Position numbers and translations under genes: made by a program. Positions 1-7,512 of a stretch of 64,000 nucleotides of DNA are shown here, piece after piece. The notes beneath the pieces were generated by a model. It had not been told where the DNA came from and made no database searches. It was given only the letters and a program-made list of their open reading frames with translations. Within the stretch, counting starts at the first letter, position 1; every line of letters starts with the position of its first letter. The stretch spans positions 2,286,516 to 2,350,515 of the forward strand of contig NZ_BCUR01000004.1 in assembly GCF_003569005.1 (NCBI RefSeq), given 5' to 3'. The DNA is from Vibrio superstes. GTDB lineage: Bacteria > Pseudomonadota > Gammaproteobacteria > Enterobacterales > Vibrionaceae.

Positions 1-25
1 CATCGCTGATAGGTTAAACTAGTTA

Positions 26-46
26 GTATTAACAAAATAGATAGGT
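26..46 (-). promoter_or_regulatory. LysR-type box copy, facing left out of the window
   Basis: On the minus strand this reads ACCTAT-N11-ATAC. The same pattern lies before four other genes of the segment (1427, 10664, 12051, 16144). By orientation and the spacing seen there, it should serve a minus-strand gene whose start codon is a few tens of bases left of position 1. That gene is not visible. The rest of 1-239 holds no gene I can support. Confidence 0.5.
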
Positions 47-239
47 TGATGATTTATGGATTAAGAAAAGGAAAGTAATTTACCTTTCGGCAATGATTTA
101 TATTATTGATTTTGTAGAGATAGTTTAGATTTCTTTTGACTGCTGACTTGCGGGGGTAAACTGGTAGCGTTTGTTGGGAGAATCGGTTTAGGAAAGCCCC
201 CGATTAAAGACGTCGGGGACGACATAGAGTTTTATATTA

Positions 240-516
240 GGGTCTGTTGACCTTTTGCGATTAAATTTTGCACGACCAGAAGCCATTTAATCAAGGCGAG
301 GGACTTGCCGCCTAGTCATCTAAGCAAGAGTCGCTCAACGAAGAGTAAATGGCTTCTGGACGAGCCCTTCTTGCCGAGCCCTTCGGGTAGCGCTTTGTTG
401 GGCATTTCTACCGCGTTATTCACTTTTCATGTGGAACCACCACACCTAAAAGCGACTGCCTTGTATTAATACCCAACAAATCGCTACAAAAATAACCTCA
501 AAAGGTCAACAGGCCC
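240..516 (-). repeat. MITE-like palindromic repeat, copy 1 (reverse orientation)
   Basis: This 277-bp non-coding element has near-perfect terminal inverted repeats (GGGTCTGTTGACCTTTTG at one end, its complement with one change at the other) and is flanked by TA on both sides. It matches the copies at 41934 and 49599 when reversed. It is 14 bp longer because a GAAGGGCTCG-type segment is duplicated inside. It lies just past the stop codon of the LysR gene at 541. Without a transposase it can only be a non-autonomous element. Confidence 0.85.
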
Positions 517-540
517 TAGTGTATATCACTGTGATTCAGG

Positions 541-1419
541 CTATCCCGCCGCAAACAAAAGCTCACGTAGATACTGTGCAACTGGCCCTCTGCTAGCACT
601 TTCTTTCCAAACCAAGTCGACACCAAATGAACCACCGGTTTTCATGAATTCTGGGGTAAACTCAATTAATGTACCTAACGCTACCCTTTCCTCTAGCATG
701 ATTTTTGGCAACACGGCCCACCCTATTCCCTGTTCTACCATACGTATCATGTCATCTTGATCATGTGCCAACCAGATAGATTGAGACATGGTACTCACTG
801 CTCCTAAAACTTTGTGTTCATAGAGACTGGTACAAATTATTTGCCTGTCTGTTGTTAGTAGCTCATTACTGACTACCCCTAAGTCAGCAAACTCACTATC
901 CGGACTGCACACACTTGTCCACTCAAGCATATGGATACAAGCAAACTCATAATAATCTGGAATTGCTTCTTCTGTAAGGTAAAGCACAAAGTCGACATTA
1001 TCCTCATCCAATTGCTCGAGCAAGGAGTTGCCTTTTTCTTTAACAATTTTGATCTGAGTAAACGGAAACTTCTGAGAGATTTTTTCTAAAGCGGTTTCAA
1101 TCAATGAAAAGGGAACCAAAGGATCCAGTCCAATGACCAAGGAGTTTTCCACCTGGTCCCTGAGACCTGAAGTGTAATTCGTGATTCGATCGGCTTGCCT
1201 CATCAACACTTTAGCTTGTTGATATAGACGTTCGCCCTCTTGAGTCAAAACTGGATATTTGCCAGTACGATCAAATAAAGAAACACCAAGATCTAACTCT
1301 AAATTACTAACACTGACACTAATTGTACTTTGGCTTTTGCCTATATGCCTTCCTGCAGCAGAGAATGAGCCTTTATCGGCAGCAGTCACAAATGCAAGTA
1401 AGTAGTCAAGATTAATCAT
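541..1419 (-). CDS. LysR-type transcriptional regulator (LysR1)
   Basis: This 292-residue protein has the LysR layout: an N-terminal winged helix-turn-helix (about residues 1-60, with FVTAADKGSFSAAGRHIGK and LGVSLFDRTGKYPVLT) and a C-terminal substrate-binding domain. It is transcribed divergently from the outer-membrane protein at 1531, the usual arrangement for a LysR regulator and its target. The 111-bp gap between them holds an ACCTAT-N11-ATAC box. It is clearly related to the second LysR protein at 6351 (shared SFSAAGR, GKYPxLT and a GxGWA segment near the C-terminus). The inducer is unknown. It is the best candidate, with the 6351 protein, to bind the repeated box of this segment; that is inference. 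Confidence 0.92.
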   Translation of the reverse strand: MINLDYLLAFVTAADKGSFSAAGRHIGKSQSTISVSVSNLELDLGVSLFDRTGKYPVLTQEGERLYQQAKVLMRQADRITNYTSGLRDQVENSLVIGLDPLVPFSLIETALEKISQKFPFTQIKIVKEKGNSLLEQLDEDNVDFVLYLTEEAIPDYYEFACIHMLEWTSVCSPDSEFADLGVVSNELLTTDRQIICTSLYEHKVLGAVSTMSQSIWLAHDQDDMIRMVEQGIGWAVLPKIMLEERVALGTLIEFTPEFMKTGGSFGVDLVWKESASRGPVAQYLRELLFAAG

Positions 1420-1426
1420 TTCTATA

Positions 1427-1447
1427 ACCTATTATTTAATTCGATAC
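1427..1447 (+). promoter_or_regulatory. LysR-type box upstream of the OMP at 1531
   Basis: The plus strand reads ACCTAT-N11-ATAC, 83-104 bp before the start codon at 1531 and inside the divergent LysR1/OMP gap. The inner T-N11-A fits the LysR binding rule. The last base differs (C instead of G) from three of the other copies. Confidence 0.55.
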
Positions 1448-1530
1448 TTACCAATTTAATCTATTTATGGCAAAGTGCAAAACTATCTCCGAAATAAACC
1501 TGATTCAAACCTTAATTTGGAGATATTGAA

Positions 1531-2214
1531 ATGAAAAAGTTATTAATTGGACTGGCAATCGCCGGAGCATGCGGTGGCGCGATAGCCAATGAGCAAGATG
1601 CAGAACAAGTTAACTATGGCGATCCTACCGCGAGCTTTAGCTCTCTTGGTGTGAGTGCAAGTGAAGACAGCACCCAACTTAATGGTATGATTGGTCTCGG
1701 TAGCAACATATTCCAATTAGACCTCGGCGTTGATAACAAGTCCGGCGATATGAATTATCGTGGTCGATACTTCCATGTTACTGATGGATTAGGCTACTCA
1801 GTCGATGTTCTTGGAGATAAAGACAACACGACAGCTCTTGCTGGTGCTATCTATAAATTCCAAGTAACCGACAACATTATGCTATTTCCAATGGCTTCTG
1901 TAGGTTACACCACTTCCGACGCAGTAGAAGGAGAAGGAGAAAGAAAAGCCAAATCTGAATCTGCACTTGGCCAGCTTGGCCTCTACGGTATGTATGGGTT
2001 TGACGCTGGGCACTGGATTTATGCCAACCCTAAGGCGACCTACCACGAGCAAAGCAAAGAGTGGATACCACAAATAGAAGTTGGTGGTGGCTACATGATT
2101 CTCGACAACGCTTCAATTGGTGCAAAGGTTGAATATACCGGGGAATCTTCGAAAAAGAATTTGGTGAAGAAGGAAGACACCGTTGCCTGGCTACAAGCAA
2201 GCTACTATTTCTAA
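1531..2214 (+). CDS. Small outer-membrane beta-barrel protein
   Basis: The 227-residue product starts with a signal peptide (MKKLLIGLAIAGACGGAIA, cut before NEQ). It then alternates polar and hydrophobic residues in strands separated by charged turns, and ends in the aromatic strand WLQASYYF. A terminal Phe is the BAM recognition signature of outer-membrane barrels. About eight to ten strands would fit. The gene follows a good GGAGATATT ribosome site, is divergent from LysR1, and is closed by a terminator at 2227. I cannot assign a substrate or a named family. The LysR-type box ahead of it suggests LysR1 control. Confidence 0.8.
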   Translation: MKKLLIGLAIAGACGGAIANEQDAEQVNYGDPTASFSSLGVSASEDSTQLNGMIGLGSNIFQLDLGVDNKSGDMNYRGRYFHVTDGLGYSVDVLGDKDNTTALAGAIYKFQVTDNIMLFPMASVGYTTSDAVEGEGERKAKSESALGQLGLYGMYGFDAGHWIYANPKATYHEQSKEWIPQIEVGGGYMILDNASIGAKVEYTGESSKKNLVKKEDTVAWLQASYYF

Positions 2215-2226
2215 GACTATAGATTT

Positions 2227-2258
2227 AAAGCCAATACCACTGAGGGGATTGGCTTTTT
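2227..2258 (+). terminator. Intrinsic terminator after the OMP gene
   Basis: AAAGCCAAT pairs with ATTGGCTTT across a short loop and is followed by a T run, 13 bp past the stop codon. Confidence 0.85.
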
Positions 2259-2365
2259 AATTCAGATGAGTATTCACTCTTCCGACCTATTAAATGATTC
2301 TATACATCCTCATTTATCAGATTATCTTTCGTCATGCACAATGCCTATTTTTAGGTGATTAAATT

Positions 2366-2722
2366 ATGAGAAAGATATTTAAAACTAGATTTTTTAACAA
2401 ACTCAAAGCTGACAAGTTTCTTTTAGATTCAGGGTATCGCTACGATGGAAGCCATGGTTTTATAAAAACCTTTCATCGCTATATAGGTATTCAATCTTTG
2501 CCTGCCCTTAACAAAAACAACACTAAAACAAATAAAATAGTTTTGGAAAAATTTGAAGCACGGCTATTTGTTGATGGGACCTTATCTATACTTGTATCAT
2601 CTCGCTCCCCACTGTTAGGTATCTCTCATATTCCCAGCCCAGTAAACACAAAAGCACCTGACTTCACAAAATGGAAGGTATGGTTACCTGTTAACAAGCT
2701 TTTACATCAATATAGTTGCTAA
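2366..2722 (+). CDS. Hypothetical protein, 118 residues
   Basis: I do not recognise this basic protein. It has a Lys/Arg-rich start (MRKIFKTRFFNKLKADKF), no signal peptide or membrane segment, and two central stretches that could be beta strands (IVLEKFEARLFVDGTLSILV). It is flanked by the OMP terminator and the IS3 remnant. It may be a lineage-specific gene or a fragment of a longer one. The ribosome site is weak and composition is AT-rich, which fits horizontally acquired DNA. Confidence 0.5.
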   Translation: MRKIFKTRFFNKLKADKFLLDSGYRYDGSHGFIKTFHRYIGIQSLPALNKNNTKTNKIVLEKFEARLFVDGTLSILVSSRSPLLGISHIPSPVNTKAPDFTKWKVWLPVNKLLHQYSC

Positions 2723-2888
2723 CTGCTTTTGTCCTTGGTGGCTTTCGTGCCTACTTCAGCATAAAGCGAAGCCACCTAAAATGCTCCACTCTCATTCACT
2801 GCACCTGGTTTCCTGTATATCGAACATCATAGTCTTATCTAAGATTTCCAACATGATGGCAGTTTCGTATACCTACCTCATATAACTC

Positions 2889-3535
2889 CTCTTTCTAAGT
2901 GATACGGCGAAAAGCTCGAATCAAGTCTTCACATGGGGTATTACTTACCGACCTTCAAAGGTTCGAGGCCAGCATTATTATCTCTACTTCATAAAGGACA
3001 TCTATAGCCGAAAAATCGTTGGCTATGAGGTATATGAACGTGAGTGTGGAGAGCGAGAGTCACAACGCCTGCAACGAACGTGAATACAAGAGCAGTGATT
3101 CAATCAACCGTGGTTCTTCATTCAGATAACGGTGCGCCTATGAAATCGCTGTGGTTCAAAGCGAAGATGGATGAGTTAGGTATTATCTCATCGTATCGCC
3201 GCCCGAGAGTCAGTGATGGTAACCCGTATGTTGAGTCACTGTTCCGCAGGGTCAAGTACATGCTTAGTTGGCCCATAAAGGGCTGTGAAGCTCTCGACAG
3301 TAGTCGAATTTAGGTTGAAGGCTTCGTACATTGGTACAACACCGAGCACAAGTATAATAAGCTCAATTGCATGACGCATTCAGAGCGTCACAATGGAAAA
3401 GATAGAGGGATATTGAAACGCCGTGCAGAGGTATTGCTCGCTGCAAAACAGCGAAAATCTGAGTGTTGGCCTGGTGATATCAGGAACTGAACCTATTGAT
3501 GAAGTTCACTTAGTTCCAGAAAGAGAAGCAGCTTA
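2889..3535 (+). pseudogene. IS3-family transposase OrfB remnant (degenerate)
   Basis: The region carries, in different frames, the ordered landmarks of an IS3 OrfB rve/DDE integrase: NQVFTWGITYRPS then YYLYFIKDIYSRKIVGYEV (first Asp region), HSDNGAPMK (second Asp), YRRPRVSDGNPYVESLFR (catalytic Glu), then VEGFVHWYNTEHKYNKL and a terminal EVHLVPEREAA stop. A frameshift near 3060 and an in-frame stop at 3311 break it. Only the 3' two thirds of the gene and no orfA are present, so it is immobile. A 3' end of the element may lie near 3555-3580. Confidence 0.85.
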
Positions 3536-3634
3536 ATAAGCAAGCAAATGACGACAACTACCTTGAACAACGCCGATAGTACGATTTATCATTTCGTATC
3601 TAATGTGCAAGATTGACTTATTTTCAAAAAATAG

Positions 3635-3657
3635 AGGCGGAAATTCCGCCTTTATTT
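3635..3657. terminator. Bidirectional hairpin downstream of the IS remnant
   Basis: AGGCGG-AAATT-CCGCCT has an A-rich left side and a T-rich right side, so it could end transcripts from either direction. It may belong to the lipoprotein gene that ends at 3770. The rest of 3538-3769 shows nothing I can name. Confidence 0.6.
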
Positions 3658-3769
3658 TGCTCACCCTAAGCAAAGTGGATTGTAATAAAGACTACTGGTT
3701 TGAGCACTGAGCTAAGGGTACGTTTTTCATTGTTTAACTTAATTATAATGGTTTCACTTTATCGCTTTA

Positions 3770-4639
3770 TCATTCATCTTTCACTGGCGCTGCAAAGCGA
3801 TTAGCTTCCTCAAACTTTTCATGAAATGCGTGAAAACCATAGTCACTCCACAATTGTGCAGTTTGTTCGTCATATGATGGATGATTGACATCGAACTCAC
3901 CTTGTTCGTTAAATACCAGCATGCCTGAAACATCCACAACCGAACTACCACCACTGTCTTTACATTCTAGTCTACCTGTACCGCCACGTTTCTTATCTCG
4001 AAAACGCTCGAAATTCCCTTGGATTACCAAAGCTGTGAATTCTAGACTAGCCCGATAGCTGCATTCTGTCGCACCAAGTATTATTGCTGGCTCTGGGACA
4101 GGTGCGTGTTCAACAATGACAAACATGCTCATTGGCCATGTTTCTGCACCATCGTCATAGATCGCTTGGCGATAAGTGCTAAATACCGCGTGACCATCGA
4201 AATGTCTTGGATGTCCTTCCTCTGTATATTGGGTTACGCCACTGAAATATTGCAGCTCATATCCATTAGACTCATTAGGGTCTACACCTTCTTTTGGAAT
4301 CGAAACGGATGAGTAAACAACGTTATTACAGTTATTAACCGTCATAGTCGAATAATATTTTTCGACAGATGGCATACCTTTATGCCAATCATGATATTTG
4401 TTCTTAGTACTACAATGCTCAACTGGCCCAACAGGAGGGTTTGGCTTTGTCGGTGGAGTTGGCTTTGATGGAATCAACGGAGTCAATGGTTTACCACCAC
4501 TATCTGGCGCGGTCACACATTTCCCTTGTTGTGAATTCCAAGCTGTACCTGCCTTACATTGATTGGTTTTTGAATTGGATTTACCGCCACAGCCTACTAG
4601 CAGTACTGTCACTACGGCAACAGCAATCAATCTTTTCAT
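3770..4639 (-). CDS. Putative lipoprotein with Pro-rich linker
   Basis: The start at 4639 gives MKRLIAVAVVTVLLVGCGG, a lipoprotein signal peptide with an LVGC lipobox; an upstream ATG at 4654 would add five residues ahead of it. The 289-residue protein then has a small Cys pair (QCKAGTAWNSQQGKCV), a Pro/Lys linker (about residues 50-75) and a roughly 200-residue domain with four more cysteines that could form disulfides. I do not recognise the C-terminal domain. It would be anchored in the envelope facing the periplasm or the outside. It stands alone between an IS remnant and the C45 hydrolase gene. Confidence 0.75.
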   Translation of the reverse strand: MKRLIAVAVVTVLLVGCGGKSNSKTNQCKAGTAWNSQQGKCVTAPDSGGKPLTPLIPSKPTPPTKPNPPVGPVEHCSTKNKYHDWHKGMPSVEKYYSTMTVNNCNNVVYSSVSIPKEGVDPNESNGYELQYFSGVTQYTEEGHPRHFDGHAVFSTYRQAIYDDGAETWPMSMFVIVEHAPVPEPAIILGATECSYRASLEFTALVIQGNFERFRDKKRGGTGRLECKDSGGSSVVDVSGMLVFNEQGEFDVNHPSYDEQTAQLWSDYGFHAFHEKFEEANRFAAPVKDE

Positions 4640-4845
4640 TAGAGCTTCATCCATAGTTGGTGAGTTAAATTGTTTACTCGATCAGAGAAGCGGAAGTATC
4701 GGGGATTGATTGGCTGTGCAGCATTGCGCAGTCGAAGAATAAAAAACATGTGGATCACCTCAAGGTTATCAACCGTCCTTGGTCTATTAGCCATTACCTC
4801 AGTCCAAGGTAAAAGCAGTTATTTAATTTATATAATTTGGATAAA

Positions 4846-4871
4846 AACCACGCGTATTTATGCGCGTGGTT
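4846..4871 (-). terminator. Intrinsic terminator of the C45-type hydrolase gene
   Basis: AACCACGCG pairs with CGCGTGGTT across a 7-nt loop. On the minus strand it is followed by TTTTTAT, about 58 bp past the stop of the gene ending at 4929. Confidence 0.8.
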
Positions 4872-4928
4872 ACACATAATCAATAAATGTTGGATAGTGT
4901 CTCCATTAACTCTTTCGAGTAATAAAAA

Positions 4929-6125
4929 CTAAAAGCAAATTTTCTGGTATTCATTCCACTCAGATACGCCTGCAGCCATATCCATGCAACCTTCTACCGT
5001 ATCCAAAACGACAGTATTTACTGTAATGAAATCACTTCCATATGCTGCAGTTTGAGCAATTGGCTTCTGACTGAATATGTACTTCATCGCATCCACACTC
5101 GACTCTGGGTTATGTTTTAAGAAGGTATCTGCTGCTTCCTGACGCCAAAAAGAAAATGCACCATTTTTGTTTTGTTCAACCAGAGTCTGACCTAGCTGTT
5201 TACGCATAGCTTCTTCGCCACCTTCTCTCAAACTATGATTTGCATGCGCAACGCCATTCTCACCACGCTTAATCAACAGACCATCATGGCTCATTTCAAC
5301 TGAAGCGGCTGCGCCATATTTGTCCGCTATGGTGAGGTTAATACCTACGATGGTTCGATGCTCTTCAACCAACTTAAGTGCTGCTTCGACATTCTCTGTT
5401 TTCGCTACAGCATCGACTAAAGCTCCCATATCGGTTGCTAACGTACTTTGCTTATCAACACCTTCTGTATCGTGACCAATGAAGTTAATTACGACTCCAA
5501 CATTTTTACCTAATGTCTGTCCTGCTGGCGCAAATCCCGTCATAGCGACAATGGAGTCCTCTTTTTTCAGCACGATTAGAGCACCACCGTCCAAACTGGC
5601 TAAATCGTTAGTCTGTCCAACAATACCTGTATCATTGAATGCCATTGACGTGCATCCGCCATTCTTAACATCGGTCTCACCACCTTTCTTAAGAAGTTGC
5701 ACAACAGCGTAGTCTGTCTGTCCAAGCGCAAATAGCTCTTTGGGATCCATATCGACTTCTTGAGCGATTGATTCTAACGTACCAATGAATTCAGGGTTTA
5801 GTGCCTTTGAGTTGTTATAAGTAACCGTCAACTCCTGTGCCAGCACCTTACTGTCTAGGCCTATTACTTCGAATTTTCGACGCGCATTCTTAATAAATAA
5901 TTCAATCTTATCGCTAGCAACGTCCATTATTGCCTTACCATGGTTTTTTGCATCAATACCCTGTAAGTCAATCACAGGAATGTTTTCTTGCTGAACAAAA
6001 ACTTCTGGGGAGTAAAAAGGTTGTCCAGTATTAAGCCCCGGAACTGCCTCAATTGATGCAGCACTTGCACCCATAGTTGTGGCAAGTGATACCGCTATAG
6101 CGATTGCTTTAAGAGTGTTTTTCAT
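4929..6125 (-). CDS. Exported linear-amide hydrolase, acyl-CoA:6-APA acyltransferase-like (C45 family)
   Basis: The 398-residue product has a signal peptide (MKNTLKAIAIAVSLATTMGASA). Its core resembles the Ntn-hydrolase family of isopenicillin N acyltransferase: NGGCTSMAFNDT with a likely nucleophile Cys158 that becomes N-terminal after autocleavage at Gly-Cys, then GQTNDL and a Gly-rich region (GVGVVINFIGHD). Members cut or transfer acyl amides such as penicillins, bile-salt or acyl-homoserine-lactone type bonds; the substrate here is unknown. Export suggests action on an external or periplasmic amide. It is divergent from LysR2 at 6351, so that regulator is its probable controller. The start is fixed by the signal peptide. 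Confidence 0.8.
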   Translation of the reverse strand: MKNTLKAIAIAVSLATTMGASAASIEAVPGLNTGQPFYSPEVFVQQENIPVIDLQGIDAKNHGKAIMDVASDKIELFIKNARRKFEVIGLDSKVLAQELTVTYNNSKALNPEFIGTLESIAQEVDMDPKELFALGQTDYAVVQLLKKGGETDVKNGGCTSMAFNDTGIVGQTNDLASLDGGALIVLKKEDSIVAMTGFAPAGQTLGKNVGVVINFIGHDTEGVDKQSTLATDMGALVDAVAKTENVEAALKLVEEHRTIVGINLTIADKYGAAASVEMSHDGLLIKRGENGVAHANHSLREGGEEAMRKQLGQTLVEQNKNGAFSFWRQEAADTFLKHNPESSVDAMKYIFSQKPIAQTAAYGSDFITVNTVVLDTVEGCMDMAAGVSEWNEYQKICF

Positions 6126-6300
6126 AACGTCGACCTCTGAGTCTGGTTAGTTAAAAATATTTAAGTGTTTGTTTGAATCCTTTCCAGAAGGTCGTGTTCA
6201 ACATACTTAAAGTGCATACCGTCATCACATACCTGCTAGCTAATAAGGTCCCTTCTTATTGAAATCAAGCTCATTATCTATCATTATTTAAATAGTGGTT

Positions 6301-6315
6301 AATAGGTTACCTATT
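6301..6315. promoter_or_regulatory. Palindrome in the C45/LysR2 divergent gap, candidate LysR2 operator
   Basis: AATAGGTTACCTATT is an almost perfect palindrome 36-50 bp before LysR2. It contains the ATAGGT half-site seen in the segment's boxes, but not the N11 spacing to a second half. A spaced CTAT-N10-ATAG also lies at 6278-6295. Confidence 0.45.
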
Positions 6316-6350
6316 GAAAAATGATAGGATTAATTGGTATAGGAACGATT

Positions 6351-7226
6351 ATGATTAAGCCCGATCTCTTAAAATGCTTTATAGCAGCGGCTGACACTGG
6401 CTCGTTTAGCGCAGCTGGAAGATTGCTAGGCAAGCACCTAGCCACCGTTAGTGGAAACGTTGCTCGATTAGAGGACGAATTAGGCGTGCAACTTTTCAAT
6501 AGAGAAGGAAAATACCCTCAGCTGACTGAAGCTGGGTTAAATCTTTATGACGGTGCAAAAGTCGTGGTTGACAGTGTGGAACGTTTTACGCGCAATGCCG
6601 TTCATTTATCCGAAGGAGTTCCTGCTCGCTTTACCTTTGCCGTTCACGAAGATATCGACTTTCAAGTGTTTGCCCCCTTAGTCAAACAGGCGCAACAACG
6701 ATGGCCACACATGCGAATCCAGATTAGCCAACAAAGTGCTAGTGCTATTTTTAACGCAGTTCGAGAACATGAAGTTGATTTGGCGTTTACGCCAAGTTTG
6801 GAAGGAAATAGTCAGTTCTATGAGTTTCAAGCAATAGGGCACTGCGATGTGCATGTTGTTTGTGGAAAACAACACCCTCTCGCGCGCAAACAATCGGTGA
6901 GTAATGATGACTTAATGTCTCATACGCAGGTGCTAAGCGCCGACATGAATCAACAAGATGCCCTTTATAAATCTAGTGTTATGTCACCATCTTTGTGCTG
7001 CGTAAATGGCCACACAAATTTAGTGCAACTGGTGAAAGCAGGTGTTGGTTGGGCGATGGTGAGTTCGGTGAATCAAGAAGTTGATAGCAATTTGAAGATT
7101 CTATCTCCTGACTTTGTTCAAACGAGTCTAACCGTGCAATACGATTTAATTTGGCAGAAGAATCAGCCGCTCAATGAGGTCCAACAATTCTTCCAAAGCA
7201 ATATCAAACGACTTATCAATAACTAG
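6351..7226 (+). CDS. LysR-type transcriptional regulator (LysR2)
   Basis: The start at 6351 gives MIKPDLLKCFIAAADTGSFSAAGR, the normal LysR N-terminus; an upstream ATG at 6321 would add ten atypical residues. The 291-residue protein has the DNA-binding winged helix (residues 1-60) and a periplasmic-binding-like effector domain. It shares SFSAAGR, LGVQLFNREGKYPQLT and other stretches with LysR1 at 541, so the two are paralogues. It is divergent from the C45-type hydrolase gene. Palindromic sequence in the gap suggests autoregulation. Its effector is not known. Confidence 0.92.
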   Translation: MIKPDLLKCFIAAADTGSFSAAGRLLGKHLATVSGNVARLEDELGVQLFNREGKYPQLTEAGLNLYDGAKVVVDSVERFTRNAVHLSEGVPARFTFAVHEDIDFQVFAPLVKQAQQRWPHMRIQISQQSASAIFNAVREHEVDLAFTPSLEGNSQFYEFQAIGHCDVHVVCGKQHPLARKQSVSNDDLMSHTQVLSADMNQQDALYKSSVMSPSLCCVNGHTNLVQLVKAGVGWAMVSSVNQEVDSNLKILSPDFVQTSLTVQYDLIWQKNQPLNEVQQFFQSNIKRLINN

Positions 7227-7512
7227 AAAAGTTAAGAGGTGGAACTTCACATAAAGAAACAACCGTTAAACTTCAAGTTTAAGACACTCTCGCTCTACAG
7301 TTAATCGATATAATGGTGATGGGAGACTAAATAGGCTATTTTGATAGGATATAAGCGCCCTCTTCCTGTATGACGCTACTTTGCAACTAAGGTTCTATAT
7401 TCTAGCTATAACAGACGCCCCTATCAGCAACCATGACAACATGCTGGTAAAAAGTAGAGATCTCACATACCGAGATAGCTTTTTCATTACATTTCCTCTT
7501 TATAAATTTAGG

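Noticed and set aside
198..218. CCCCGA/TCGGGG hairpin as a terminator
   Set aside because: It has no T run and no gene ends nearby on the plus strand.
2737..2776. GGTGGCTT/AAGCCACC inverted repeat after the gene at 2366
   Set aside because: The loop is 24 nt and no T run follows, so terminator function is not supported.
3044..3313. Open frame of 89 codons read as a gene
   Set aside because: It is the middle fragment of the frameshifted IS3 OrfB, not a separate protein.
7266..7282. Perfect palindrome TTAAACTTCAAGTTTAA as an operator
   Set aside because: It lies between the 3' ends of two converging genes (LysR2 and RND) with no promoter to control; no T run for a terminator.
7336..7348. CTATTTTGATAGG as a sixth LysR-type box
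   Set aside because: The half-sites are only 4 bp apart instead of 11, and no gene starts next to it.
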